Shown here piece by piece: positions 46,617-60,295 of a stretch of 64,000 nt of DNA. Within the stretch, counting starts at the first letter, position 1; each line of letters opens with the position of its first letter. The stretch comes from Apostichopus japonicus (lineage: Eukaryota > Echinodermata > Holothuroidea > Aspidochirotida > Stichopodidae), in contig NC_092572.1 of NCBI RefSeq assembly GCF_037975245.1, positions 6,403,501 through 6,467,500 on the forward strand, read 5' to 3'. The notes below the pieces were generated by a model. It was not told the origin of the DNA. It saw only the letters and a list, made by a program, of their open reading frames with translations, and did not search any database. Position numbers and translations under genes: made by a program.

Positions 46617-49600
46617 TTGTGTCATTTGATACAACCGACAAATCGGCAAGGATAGTATTTGAAAAACAATTATCATTCCCACTGTTAATTTACCATTAGA
46701 TTGTTAGGAAACGCATGGAATTTTGAGAGCAACCATACATAAGTTCTAATGTCAAACGAACGTCATATGTCATCTTTCTACAGTCTTACATTTCCTAATT
46801 CAGAATGAACTATTCAGTACATTTGCAGTAAAAATGCAGATGAATTTTTGAAGTAAACTTAAAATTTGAATGCTCCCATGACTATGACACACATGTACAC
46901 AAGTGGGTTAGTCAAAATATCTTAATAAAACTCTAAAATTGTACTCAATATTAATAAATGACATCCTATCAGTCGAGAGTAGATTTTAAATAATGCGACC
47001 ATAACTGAACATTGTCAAAAATATCCAAGCTGAAAGTAAATTGACTTTTTTGAATAAATTAGTGTAAGAATGACATGCAGCATTAATTGATAAACCAGAT
47101 ACTCAACTGGTTTGCTCATTCTTTGCCACTCCTCAAATGTAAATATAATGTAAAACTGTTGAAAAGATAACGTTTGACTATTTCTGAATTCACATGGGTA
47201 GTAACGGTGTTGTAATTTATCCAGAGTAGTTTATATTGCGCCATACCTATCCTTTCAACTCTCTTTAGTATTCCTGGTTACATGAGAAGACAAATTTAAT
47301 TTCGGTTCCCTCTGGTGGAAGTAAAGAGCAAATGGAATTAAATTTCAGTTTAAGTTGCAGGTAAGCCTTAACCAATTGATACCTATTTGAAATGTGTCGC
47401 AAATGAGATCATTGTCATATCTCACGAAGACTTGTGGGAATAGAACTTGAAGTAATTAGAAGTTCAAACCGAAATTTAAATCATACCTGACGTAGTTGAA
47501 TGCCTTGCTAATGTAAATATCCAATGGGTCATCTGTGGCAGAGTTGATTGTTAACGAGTGTTAAAAGAGATCATTTGATCGCAAGGTTACTTTACTCCTC
47601 GTTCTTTTTCATTTTTTTTTTGCGTTTCATTGAAAATGTATAGAAAAACTTTCATTTTTCACAGTAAAAAACTGTCATATTTCAGTTCCATTCATGCTAG
47701 AACGCTGAAACGAATCTTTACAATTTCATTTAATAAGATTACAACCTATAAATATTAAAGCTAACTGTCATGTTTTAACATTCTCCATCTATTAATCTGT
47801 AAATTTCATGTTTCAATTACTGGACTTCTTGTGATATGTGAAATTCAGGAATTTCATAAGAACACCACATTATTGCCATAACATGCCAGTATCTACATTT
47901 GCAAAATTAGCTGTTTGGATAAAACAAAATTCATTCATTATTTTTATGAAAACTTTTTTATATTTAATGTAAAGTATCAATGACAAAATATCCCTCTGGC
48001 TCTTTTATACAATCTGATTTGGTCAAATTGAAGCAATCTGGACCTCTCTCATAGGAAAACAATATGAGAATCCCGCCCAAACAACAAATAGCTTACCAAC
48101 TTTCGATCACCAAAACATCACAAAACAAATCTCGATGATGTCTTTCCAATTAGGATTTATCATACACAAAAGAAAAAGTAACTCCCGCTCCTTACATCAT
48201 AAGGCTGACTAAATTATTATGCTTCGTGATGCTGGATTATGCAATATTTGTTGCAGAAGCCGCTGAATTAGTCACTTTCATTTTCATTTCCCATGTTGCT
48301 TGACACTCAAATACCATTGCATGAAAAGATAATAGATAATTTGATTATCATGTTATGCTCTTACATCTATATCTCTTCTTTCCCATCCTCTGGAAATGTA
48401 CCTATTTCATTTCATCAGGTTCACTTCACTATGATATTACATCCACTTCAAATATGTTAACATAAATGGCTGTTTTTTAGAATCGGCAACCTAGTGTCAT
48501 TCAGCTTATCATCTACAATTGATACCAATGTGCGAATAGTTTCGCTTATTTTTTCCTGCACTGAAGTTATCAGTTGAAGGAACAAGATTTATCACTAATA
48601 ACACACAATACTTCTTTAGAATGTCCAAATTGACGTTCCGCATACTAATGCGTATAACAAAACAATGGATATTGTCAAAGTTTCGGCTGGCCTTGAGATT
48701 TATCCAAATGTCTGTAGTGATATTTAAAGTTTTTAAGAGCTCTCCAACATCCATAGTTTGAGCTATCGTTACTGCATTCCGAGCATCAAATTTGAGGGGT
48801 TTGCAATTGCTATAGTTCATGTTGAAATCATCATGCAAGCTCCTGGATCTCACGCCTGAATGTTAGCCGCCCGCTGCCTTAAAGAGTCCAATTAACGTTT
48901 TTTTTTTCTAATAAGATAAATGTATAATATTTGTAACAAACCAAATTCAATGAGAATACACACTACTTCCTCTACCCCCCAGCCTATCCCCACCCGCCTT
49001 ACATGTTGATTGCACATCTGACCACATAATACGTATCAAGAAAAGACAATATTGGATTAGCACCTACACCTCAATAAAGATTGTCTTGTTACTGGTAGCA
49101 GAATTACTATCACAACAATACTTAAACACGTTACATTTGTTTATGTTTTATTTAAAGTCATGAGAAACAAAAACGTTTGAATTTTTTTGATAAAGCTCAA
49201 TTGAAGAGCGCCATCTGTTAACAAAGCAAATGAAAAAAAAACGAACAAAAGGGTATTTCAATGAGAGACGGTCATTCGCGAACGTAGCTTAGCCGATTTC
49301 CATGATTCATGAGACAGCCGATAAAAGAAAGACAAATCAAATAAGAAAAGAAGAATGGAATGGCAGGTATCAAACTTAAGAAGAGAATAAGGAGATGCGA
49401 CTACAACAAAATAATGGACTTATAAGGGAAAAGGGTTAAAAATTGGACGGGTACGCACCAAACGGGTACTTGAGCCTTCGCATTTGTTGTGGGCCTCATG
49501 GAACTTATGTTGCTATTCATTTCCGAATGATCGACAACAGTGATATATTCAAAGGTCATCTAAAGTACATTTTCTTTTCTAGGGTTGCTCGTTCTGTATA

Positions 49601-50616
49601 GTTCGTATATTTACTTTGTTCTCGGAACACCATGTCTATGTCACTTCGGTATAGAGAGAAGGTCGGCTTTACAAATAATGTATTCTATATATCTATCTTC
49701 GTGCTAGGAAAATGCATTTTCGATGGAGAGTCAAAGTCTAAAGCATGGATAGAACACGTAGCAAGCATGTTGTCGTATTTTGAAAATATGCGATTAGATG
49801 TGTAAGTTCAAATTGTTAACACTTGTTTTAATATATATATGACCCAAATCGTTTTTTTTTTCCGGACCCTCTTTTAGACTCTATACATGTCTCCATACAC
49901 GTCTTTTGATGCGATTTTTATTGTCTGTGCCTCTTTATTGATTCTAAGTTTTGAAATAGTCGCAGGTTTTCTTTGCCTTTCTTTTAGAGTTCAAATTTAC
50001 TGCTATGTTTCCAGCATCAGTTTGACTGAAGCAAAAATATAACACATGCAATGTTCGTAAAACAAGGAAATAGATGAGATGCTTGTATATTCAGAAACAC
50101 GAAGTCTCCTATATTGATGGGCTGGTCAATTGTTAATGAAACTCGTGTACCTGAAAATCAGGAAGAGAAACTACTTTTTGTTTAAAGTTATATGAAAGAG
50201 AAAATTTTCCATAATCAGTTGTTGCCATGAATTGGTTTATGACTCTGACTGAAGTAAAGAACATTTTTTTGTATCACGCGTCGGAGGAGGATTATGTATT
50301 ATATAGATCACCAATTAAACTATATTTTTATCGAATTCTAAAATCTTTACTGCTGATGTTGATTGATAAGTATTTTAAATCGTATCATCGGATAAAGTAT
50401 TGTGCTCGTTTCATCTTTTCCACCACTTGGGAAGAGTCGACGTTTTTTCAGCATAACATATTTACTTAATTCATTGTGTTCAAATCATTGAGTGAACATA
50501 CGGAAAATAAATTACCGCATTGCTTCGGAATTGATCTTTTCGCGATGTCTAGTTGTTTTCTGATGACTACTCTACCACGAGGCTATCGAAGATAGCCTTT
50601 TTCGCAACCATATTTT

Positions 50617-50763
50617 GTACACCTGATTGATATTGTACACTTGATTGTAAACTGTACACTGGAGTGTACTCTGTGTACAGGATACACTGCACACATTACA
50701 TAAAGTTTACTGTACGCATTCTTCACTGAAGCACTGTGCACTCAAGTGTACATATTGTACCCT
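50617..50763. promoter_or_regulatory. GTACAC/GTGTAC cluster, copy 3
   Basis: Third copy of the motif cluster, with some repeats degraded in the middle ('acacattacataaag'). Confidence 0.35.
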
Positions 50764-52732
50764 TGATGAAGGTGTATTTACCTATCATCACCGTCATAAG
50801 GCTTATGTATATGTAAATGTTTAAACTAAGAAAACCTAATATGACGTTTTGACGGTCCTTATATAGTTTGTCTTAACAGGGAAAGATTGCAGCAGGTACA
50901 ACACATTCACACCGTACACGAACAACCATGTCTGACAGTGTCGATGGTATTTTCCATCGTATATCTCCCCTCGACCTCTTTTCACAAACATGTATCATAT
51001 TCATCCCTAATCAATTGGATTTAACTTCTTTCATTGTTATTTTTTCCTCTCTCCTCTCTCGCTCCCAATCCTGTTAGAGCAGCAAAGGCTCTCTACAAAG
51101 TTCTTCTCCAGCAGCCCGTTCATCATTTGGTACCTCCCATACCTAATCATACCAACGGTTTTAATTGTGGATATTAATTTTTCTGAGTTGCGAGTCTCTG
51201 GGACAATATATGATAAGGTCAAAAATTCATAAATATTCTTCGAATTTAGTAGGAAGCTGATCTAGGCTATTAACATTTACCTGGAGGTCAAATATCAGAA
51301 AAAATGGATTGTGAATACAAGAGCAAACATTGTGTATACTGTAACATCCTCAAGTTAGTTATGATTAAAAATCATATTGACTACGAAGGCCAAACCTCAA
51401 GCGGCATAGGAAAATGATGTTCTGTGGATTTATTAATGATCCGAATTCACTATTATGCACCCCATATGCTACTATGCAGCTCAATTGTTCACGATTTTAA
51501 AACAACATCTTGTTTGAATTGTTTCTGTAAAGATTGATTGATTTTGATTGATGCGTATCCAGGAAGAAGCTAGAGCATTTTCTATTCGACTGAATAGCTC
51601 TTGAACAGATTACGCATTAATAATAAGTAAAACAAAAATGTTTCATTTCGGTCTGTATAAACACTCCGCAACAAAAGCTACTGTTAAGCCTCACACCCTT
51701 ATGGACTGGTAAATATGCTGACATTTATTGATCGTCTCTCAATTAATAAATTCGGTTTTACTTTTATTGATGCTTTTATTAACGTAATCTAACTTGATAT
51801 TAACCAGCTTCCTCGGACGATTACCTCTCAATTTTCAAATGATCGAGAGAAACCCCAATAGAACTTCTTAGCCGATATATCATAACATGTGGCAAGAAAA
51901 AAATGTTATATTAATTGTTGTCTTCAAACGGCGAAAACTTGATTGCTGGACTTTATGCTATAACTGACAGCAATACTATGAGTGAATTTTCAGTGGTCAG
52001 TATAAGCTTAAATGAACGCTTGATAACAAGGTTATGCCAATTTTCTTTTTTTTTCAAATAACGACATAGCTCTTCATTGCGGAATTTATGATGTTTTAAA
52101 TGACAGTAATTATATAAGCAACTTTCAGCAGTAGGTATAAACTGAAATGAACGGTTGATGCTATTTCTAGCAAATTGATTATGAAACTTGTGTATTCATA
52201 AGTGATGTCACAGTGTTAGAACAGTGTCATTTTTTCAAAAGTGTAAGCAACATCTGAAGTTGATTTCCAATAGCCTTTGTTGGCTGTTATTTATAATATT
52301 CAGAGAGATTCAGTGAGATTTTTTCTACAACTGACGCATGTATTTTTGGCATAACTTTCATGCTCAATTAATTGACCTTGCAAAATAATTTATTCAGTCA
52401 TGATGATAACTGCAAATCATCCGTACATTTTTATTTGAACTTTACGAATCGAAAACGAGAGGCTCAAAAAACTGAAAACGCCTTTATTTTCGATAACGCC
52501 TTTGTGCAAGAAAGCAATGTCATATACTCATCCAAGTTAGCATGCGTAGTTGTGACTGTTCGGTAAAGCTTTTCGATCAAATGTCTAAAGCAGTGTTTCG
52601 CGATCGTCACATAGTTGCAACAGTATGGAGAAGTCCGTTGAGTTATAATCATGTACATTCAAAGGAGTGATACAATAAATGACGAGGCGTTAAAGCGGAA
52701 CGAAACTACGCACAATCAAAAGTAAAGCTAAA

Positions 52733-52811
52733 ATATTGATACTCAGAAAACTAATCATCACATGGATGTTTCCGTATTTTTTAATATATGTACTACATCA
52801 GACGTTGGCAG
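52733..52811 (+). pseudogene. copy 3 exon 1: signal peptide, start codon lost
   Basis: The leader is conserved but the first codon is ATA. The next in-frame ATG is codon 12 (52766), giving 'MFPYFLIYVLHQTLA', a shorter but still hydrophobic leader. An in-frame TAA lies just upstream, so no earlier start is available in this exon. Confidence 0.7.
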
Positions 52812-52924
52812 GTAAATATAATTAAATTTTCCTTTATGTAAAATGTTAATGAAACAAACATTTCTGCGTGAGATATTTTTGGTATGGCCTGTGTTTCAAG
52901 ATAAATTATTTCTTCTTTTTATAG

Positions 52925-53245
52925 ACAAACAAAACACGGTCCAAAGGCAGACAAGATTGGCGAAAGTTGGATTCTCTACGGAAATAACATGTTCGTTTAA
53001 TTTCCCTGACCGTAATTATTATATAATATGGTTTAAAAACGGGAATCATTTATTTAAACACGAGCCAGCAAAGTCCCTTAATGTTCGTATAGATGGACGT
53101 ATCTATACAATAAATGAACAAGAAGAAACTGCTCTATTAGGAATACAGAAAGTTCGTGTTGAAGACGCTGGGGAATATTACTGTAAAGCTGTTCCTACTT
53201 TCGTTGGTAAACCGATATTCCAGTATTGGAAAATTAACGTACAAG
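52925..53245 (+). CDS. copy 3 exon 2: Ig domain 1
   Basis: Keeps Cys 23, Trp 36 and 'DAGEYYC'. Differs from copy 1 at about 17 residues and from copy 2 at about 27. Splice sites and length match the other copies. Confidence 0.85.
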
Positions 53246-53713
53246 GTCTGTCAGATTATTTATCATTTTCCAATATTTGAGAGATATTTTGGTGACAGAT
53301 TGTTTGTGGAAAGTATATTAAAGATAAAAAGTTTGCACCGTCAAAACACCATCTCAATATCTTGTCCCGAATTCAATATGGACCTATCTTGACTGGCTTT
53401 GTGGTTTTTCTAAAAATATTTTTTTTCCTTTATAGATAACTTATTTAAATATTATGAAGGAATACAAGGACTATTTCAACTCAACAGCTCCCATGTAATC
53501 ATTCGTTCTGCTGTCGCCAGATACTTCTTTCAAATTATAGCAAATTTTAAAACAATCATATCAATGTGATAAAACATGGTATGATATTGTGTTGATATAA
53601 TATTTATAGCAACTTAAAAATGTACCGTAATCAACCTCAGCTAATAAAAAAACTGTTTACAGAATATTCCTTTATCGGCTACCCTTTTCTAAACTGACTG
53701 TTTGTGTTCTTAG

Positions 53714-53986
53714 ATGGACCAATTATAGCCTCTACCAGATATGTTATGGAGAATGAGACATTTTCAGCTCAATGCTGTGTGACATTCACTTATTCCACCG
53801 AGCCAGTGAATAATTTATGGTCTATTGGCATTCCATTGGCTACGAAAATCAGAGCCAGTTTTGACGGAAATGTCATCTGCAGTAATGTGTCATTTTCCGC
53901 AGTAAGAGGAGTTCACAACAAGTTACTTGTGTGCACAATACAAAACGAATTGAATTCTTCTACTCACAAGAGAATTAATGTAATGG
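53714..53986 (+). CDS. copy 3 exon 3: Ig domain 2
   Basis: Open exon. Private changes include 'VNNLWS' and 'KIRASFDGNVIC', which removes the NVT sequon present in copies 1 and 2. Confidence 0.85.
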
Positions 53987-54465
53987 GTAAGTAGAACGAC
54001 ACTTTGGTGTAGCCGAAGTTAACATTAACTTTTACACATAGACCGGATACGACCCATTTGCATTCAAAAAAGGTTCCTATATCCTATATTCTACAGCCAT
54101 GATTGTGCACTTAACTTAACGAAGACAAGAAGGAAAGTTCTTTTTCGTAATTTATTATTGAAATACTGTTATTTTACAGACACAAATGAGTTTTCCCACC
54201 TGTGACATTTGAAAACCAAGAACATGTTACAAACATAATTATCAGAATACACAAGTAACGCTATGATGGTTTACGTTCAATTATTATTCACACTTAGTCT
54301 ACCTTTAAAGCGATCAAATATTGGAATTTCCTGGGAGATTGAAGAAATATTAGTTGATAAACTGCCAATTCAGTAATAAAGTTGGTGGAATTTTGTCTGT
54401 TTTACAAACCTTTGATTTAGTGTAATACAATTCATAAAGTGTCACCACAATGAGTTTCAAGCCAG

Positions 54466-54516
54466 AATACCTCACCTAAAACTAAATAATTGCGAATTTC
54501 TTTAGGTGAGGTAGTT
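54466..54516. other. conserved intronic hairpin, copy 3
   Basis: Perfect 13-bp stem identical to copy 2, between the Ig2 and Ig3 exons. Confidence 0.35.
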
Positions 54517-55556
54517 CAACTTTCTTCTTTTTTGTTTATAATTTGAATGTGTTCAACACGGTGCTGACATTTGAAAGAATGTCAATTATAATTAACATTG
54601 AATATTACTGTTTTGTGTCTTTTTTCTCCTTAGTTTACGTTTTTTCCCCTAAAGTCTTACTTAAACCATAACAACTAAAATGGTTCTGTAGTGTAATAAC
54701 AGTCATCTAACTCCAAGCAAAACAAGTTTGCCTAATAAAGATGTGCATTATATGATGACAATATTCGTTCATTAAACTAAGACCAAAAACAAGTTGTTGC
54801 CAAACCTAGAGATATTTTCATTATATTGGAATTACAATAAAACATTCGCATACGCCAAAACCAAAATAAGCACCAATGCCCTTAACTTACATAAGAACAT
54901 ATTTTACCGCCATCATAAGGTACTTTTTACGCGTATTGTTTGTGGAGTACCTGGCCGACGTAAAAGAAGGTAATATCTTATTCATATTGAGCAAACAGTC
55001 AGGGGATCAGGTAAAGTTCTTCAACAAGTTTGTCATATTATATGTGTTGCTATGTGAAAACATGTCATTTTATTGATAGCTTCAAATAAGTATTTTCGTA
55101 GCGGAAAGAGTTTCCTTTGTGATATACGTTTCGTTCCCTCATGGTTACATCCTCGGAGCAGAGGCAACAAGGGACGTAACGGGAACTAATTGCGTACTTT
55201 TAATTTATCGCTGTTTCCGTGCTTGGCATAGGCAAGCAAGGCGGGCTGGTGGGTGTGTGAAACGATCCGATTAGTCACAGCTCACTGTAGCTATGTACAG
55301 GCAGTCTCAGATTGGTGGAAGCTGTTTGCAATTTATGTGCGTACGGGTGTTTACGGGGGGGGGGGGCTATTTCTGGTGTATTTAATTGTTAATGTTGAAT
55401 ATATGTGTTAAACGATATTGTAATGTAATAATCCATGTTGAGTTATTGATTCAAGGTATTTGGAACGAGATTAATGTTCTACCTACGACATAAGCTAAGA
55501 CAAAACAAGCAAAAAAAAATGCGGAATGAGCAACGATACTGTATTTTTCCTAACAG

Positions 55557-55877
55557 TACCACCAACTATAAATTTGCAAATCAACGGTCATGAAACCAAT
55601 GCGACTGTCTTCCTTGCAAACGGAACACACGTAAACTTTACGTGTTATGCTGAAGACTCAATGCCAAAAGCAAATATTTCCTGGAAATGTGACAGAAAAA
55701 CTTGTGAAGGTTCTCCATTGTATGATTTGCATAAAAAGTTGAACAATGCGAGTTTAGAATTGTTCACCACAAGTTCAACGATCAACTACATGGCAATGCG
55801 GAACGAAGATGTCATTTGCACTGCTGGAATGTATGGGAACAGAAACTGGACCGAAAGTGTCAAAATCTCTGTATTTG
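55557..55877 (+). CDS. copy 3 exon 4: Ig domain 3
   Basis: Near-identical to copy 2, with the same Cys 30/88 pair and extra Cys 45/50. The frame again runs about 45 codons into the intron, and that extension is conserved between copies. Confidence 0.85.
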
Positions 55878-56378
55878 GTAACGAAATATTTTGTTTTATA
55901 TGTTTCGGGTTTAATGTAGGTTTGGTACTCCATACTGATAAATTAAAACATTACAAAGAAGGCAACAAGATGCAAATAAATGCTTTTAATGAAGAAATGA
56001 TCTTTGCTAATTGAGTTATAAAAGAATTACATTATATATCATATTCTTTACTGTCAGAACGTCTATAAGGCTACGTTACATAAATTCGGCTGTATAACAT
56101 ATCATAGACGTTTAAGCGTTTTCATATCAGTTATGTACAGGAGCTTGGTAAACTTTATAAGAAAAACATTCTAAATGCCAATAGCGCTCTGATGTGTAAA
56201 GTTTTACAATTCGTTAATCTCATTTAACGTTCATTCAATCGCACGGAACATTTTTAAAATCGAAAATTATAGATGATCAATTTTTTTAATTGAAATAATT
56301 TCTTTGACAACTGACGTCATTAAAATGATTGACAGCCATTATTTTTAATAAATTTATTTCCCTTTTGCTTTTGGCTAG

Positions 56379-56393
56379 ATCTCAATTCGAACC
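56379..56393 (+). CDS. copy 3 exon 5: 15-bp microexon
   Basis: ATCTCAATTCGAACC between 'ttggctag' and 'gtaagtg', encoding D-L-N-S-N. Length, phase and splice signals are the same as copy 2. Confidence 0.55.
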
Positions 56394-56499
56394 GTAAGTG
56401 TAAATTTGTGTTTCCTTTCGTAACTACTTCGACATAATATGATTCCTTGCAAAATATATTATAAAGGTTTCCTTGTTCACTATTTGCATTTGTTACACT

Positions 56500-57394
56500 G
56501 TGTATAAGATGTTTCACACAGTTTTCTGCTGGTAGCTTGCATCATGTCCAATTCAATATCAATATGTTACAGTTCCATATGTACATGTCGAAACAAAATA
56601 CCAATATGTCATTACGTCTATCAACATATCAAATTCAACATTCATTGGTCATATCGACATTGCTTGCTAGATACAATATTGACGTCATGCTATAATTTTG
56701 GCACATCGGCGCGCGCCATCGTTCCGTTAATGCCCAAAACTGTATATATATGTCGAGATTTATATGAGAATGTCCAAAACTTGTGTCAGCATGTTGAGAG
56801 AAGGAAATAAAATATTCAAGCCACAGGGATCACATTGATGCCTTAGTGCAATTTTTGGGCTCTTTGTCTATTTTCACATGATTAATTATGGGGGGGGGGG
56901 GGGTGGCAATTGGGCATTTGAGGCTGCTGCATGGCCCCGTTACAGTAAAAAATTGAAGTCGTTGGTATTTTTGGATACCGCAATGTCCAATAGGGCCAAC
57001 ACCTCTAAAAGAATTATCCTGCTTTTTGTTAACACAATCAAATCAAATCATGTGTGGGCCATGGGCTCTTTATAGCTAATGCCTGTAAATAAGTAAATTT
57101 CAAGATGGTTACGTGCAAAGAACTCGCCAACTACAGAAACCGCGTGGAGTTTTGGTCACAGTGGTTTTTCGTATTAAACTCACTGATAGTTACAGCACCT
57201 TGGGTCCCGGTTGACCATTCGCGCTACGAAACAACTCAACTAATATTTCCTCGAAAATAAAATTATTCTCGATCGAAATATCATTAAAAATATAAACACA
57301 CACACTAATACGGTTTTGAATGAACTGTACATCGTTTTACGTTACGCTGGATATGGTCTATTTTTGCAGCATACCAAAATAAAAAGTTTGATAT
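56500..57394. other. copy 3-specific intronic DNA
   Basis: Not matched in copy 2's intron. It holds a long G-run (near 56890) but no recognisable transposon protein or gene. Confidence 0.45.
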
Positions 57395-57950
57395 GAGGAA
57401 CATATGGCGTAAATTCAAATGCATGACTGTTCATTACAAAGTTGAATTTAGCAGTTACACTCGACACTTTTGAATTATTTTCGACACTCTTTTAATATTT
57501 TGGACATGCTCATATAGTCTTTCGAGACTCTCATATGATTTTGGACTTGCTCATATTATTTTAGGACATACTCATATTGGTTTCGACATGTTTATATAAA
57601 TTAATCATGCTTATATTATTTTGGACATGCTTATATTTTTTTCTGGATATTTTGCAACATAAGGCGTGAATTCAGATGCCAAAATGTTCACTATAAAGAT
57701 GAAGTTAGCAGTTTTATTCGACAAGTTCATATAATTTTTCGACACTCTCATATTATTTTGGCCATGCTCATATTATGTTTGCACATACTTATATAAGTTT
57801 CGACACTCTCATATCATTTTGGCCATGCTCATATTATTTTTGGACATACTTATATTAGTTTCGACATGTTTATATAAATTGGACATGCTTATATATTTTT
57901 GGACATGCTTATATTATTTTAGACATGCTTATATAGTTTTGTACAATTTG
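57395..57950 (+). repeat. expanded intronic minisatellite, copy 3
   Basis: More than a dozen units of 'ttttggacatgctcatatta' and 'tttcgacactctcatatta' types. A larger period is visible: 57395-57490 ('atatggcgtaaattcaaatg') and 57655-57745 ('ataaggcgtgaattcagatg') introduce two similar blocks about 260 bp apart. Copy 2 has only 4-5 units. Confidence 0.65.
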
Positions 57951-58572
57951 GATACATATGGTATTCCGTACAGTCGTCAACTTATATCTCGGGCTAACTC
58001 CTAATACAACCTTCACGCAAACAGCTTAGAACCTCCTATAGATACTCTCATAAATGTCATTGAACCCAAAACTCACAGTGTGCAGTTTACTGATCGTTCT
58101 TTTATCTTGTTTCGGTCGCAAAGAGTTGAAGTGTCTTCCAAACCGTATTGAAAAGACTCAGACTATTGATATTTTCAGAAACTGCTAAAACATTACTTGC
58201 TAGAAAAAGCATACATTAGTTAATGCCATGTAGCTGTCTCATAGCATTTTTAAACAACTCTTTAATGGAGCTACATAAATGTTTCTGATTGATTGGTGAT
58301 GAAAAGCAAGCAAATGAAGGCCTGATTAACTAATACTTTGTCTGCTTCAAACACTTTTTCAATACTGATACCCAATATTCGTTGCTCACCAAGTTTCCTT
58401 TGAACTTTTGATGTTGAATTCAATATTTACATCACTTTATGAAGTAAAAGTATTGACGTATCATAAGTATAAATAATTATAAACTCTTGAATGATATTCC
58501 TTCTTTTATGGTTTTGACAATATAAATTTAATGTTGAGTCAATTTGGATTGAATTTCCTATTATAAATGTAG

Positions 58573-58680
58573 ATACTAACCCGGGACCCAGAAACAATAT
58601 GTTAGTGCATCTTGTTATAATTCTGACTGGTGGCGGTGTCTTAACAGTATGTCTGTTAATCATTCGGAACAAACTTTGTT
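58573..58680 (+). CDS. copy 3 exon 6: transmembrane segment with shifted acceptor
   Basis: The pyrimidine tract and AG used in copy 2 are replaced by 'atactaacccgg'. An upstream 'aaatgtag' at 58572 gives an exon 12 bp longer that stays in phase and adds H-T-N-P in front of the TM helix ('MLVHLVIILTGGGVLTVCLL'). The tract before this acceptor is weak. Confidence 0.55.
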
Positions 58681-59522
58681 GTAAGTATATGTAGTTTAAG
58701 CAAACGTTTAATAAAATTGTCTTTAATGCAGCGTACTTTTACACAATTTGTTTAAATTTCAATTCTTTCGTTTTTACTTTTAAGAACGTTAAATAGACTA
58801 AGATTTGCTTTACTAAGAAACCAAAACCAATTAAATAAAACGAAAAACGAATTGTTTACTGTGGCAATGTACTAGTGATGGGTACGGTTACGGTAATGTT
58901 TAATTCATAGTCTGCCAAAACATCGGGAATGGAAACATAAACGAAGACCTTTGATTTAAAAGTAAAATACGCACTAAATTGAAATACCTTTAAATATAAC
59001 AACATTTTGCATGACGTGTAATGTAGATATGGTGTTCATATTACTGTATTATTGAAAAATGAAGAATAGGAATAGACCAATCATTTCAATTTAAAGTTTT
59101 TAAGAATCATTTGCAACATCAAAAAGTTGATATAAAGTTTTCTGATTGTTCATTTCCGCGCATAGGACAACTTTACCACACGTGTAAGTTTACCGTGACT
59201 CCCGTCTGTGTCATTATTCGTTCGTTTCTTGTCAATCCTTAGTTTTATTATTTTTTCTGGATTGTATACTAGACATGTCAAAAAATAATATTTCCTTTAA
59301 TGTTTTCTTAATTTGACCAATTAAATGGAATAATATCCAATAATTGCCTATTTTAATGTTAGCGTAACACGCTACGGCTGTACCTATTGCAACATATATT
59401 TGGTGCTTATATCATTTAAAATTTTATTTCAGCTGTATTGTATGCATATATTTTTTATCATAGTTTACAAATTTGTCAGTCAACGACCTTCAACATTGTT
59501 TGTAATATCTTTTGTTGTTCAG

Positions 59523-59623
59523 AAACAGTGAGACCTCCCTAGACAACCGCTATGCACACGTTGCAATGAGTTCAAGAGAATTGTCTACAATTCAATCGAA
59601 CCGTGCAGAGCCTTTTAATATTG
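59523..59623 (+). CDS. copy 3 exon 7: juxtamembrane segment
   Basis: Reads 'NSETSLDNRYAHVAMSSREL' then 'STIQSNRAEPFNI'. Conservation of this frame, not the one compatible with the TM exon phase, is the reason to suspect an unseen exon between them. Confidence 0.55.
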
Positions 59624-60112
59624 GTAATCACTTCCATAGTTTTCCATTTTGTGACATAAAACACTTAGATGAGTAATGTTTTAATGCAAATATACACTTT
59701 ATGCCCTGTGTCCAATTTAAGTACTGTCTCATAAAGTTCAAATAACTATGGAGTCTTCCATGCGTTATCTACAGGGACTGTTTATACCGTCAATGGAAAA
59801 ACCCAGAAAAGTTTACAAATTAAAGAGGAATCACAAATAGTCAGGAACTCCGGTGACAAAGCCATATTTTGATTCAAATATTCATCACTTGACATCGTAT
59901 TATCTTTAAACATGCAAAACAATTAATGGTTAAACCTTGTTGAATGATATGTTGTTTGTCCTGTTGAATAAAATGGTAATTTTCTCTTAATTGAATGAAT
60001 GTTGTGACATACAAAGAAGTTGGTAATAAACTATGTAGGTCTTAGTATTCAACAGTAAGAAATGCGAACCCATAGATATTAAAATAAATGGCAACATTTA
60101 TTTGTACTACAG

Positions 60113-60295
60113 GACAAAGTAGAAAAGAGAAAGGAAATTAAAATCGTGAGAACGAACGAAAATGTTTGAGTGCCGACGATGTTAAGTTAAGTTTCCAGCT
60201 TTCCGGGGAAGGCACAATGACGTACTGGGTAGCAACCCTCTTGTCTGGGGACAGCTCGTCGAGCTTTACCAAAGTCATCGCTAAATCTGTTTCAG
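60113..60295 (+). pseudogene. copy 3 exon 8: kinase glycine-loop exon, frame break
   Basis: Identical reading to copy 2 through 'SGEGTMTYWV' and 'KVIAKSVS', with the same internal break at about 60166. The donor is TTTCAG|GTAACG. Confidence 0.6.

Larger units (their letters stand above)
42480..52732 (+). other. upstream flank of receptor copy 3, split by a LINE
   Basis: 42480-43428 matches copy 1 from about 4690 to 5960, and 46617 onward resumes the match at 'gtcatttgatacaacc'. The DNA between is the LINE described below. The rest runs parallel to copies 1 and 2, including the minus-strand frame (48509-48853), MATH-like fragment (49445-49580) and GTACAC cluster (50617-50763). Confidence 0.75.
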
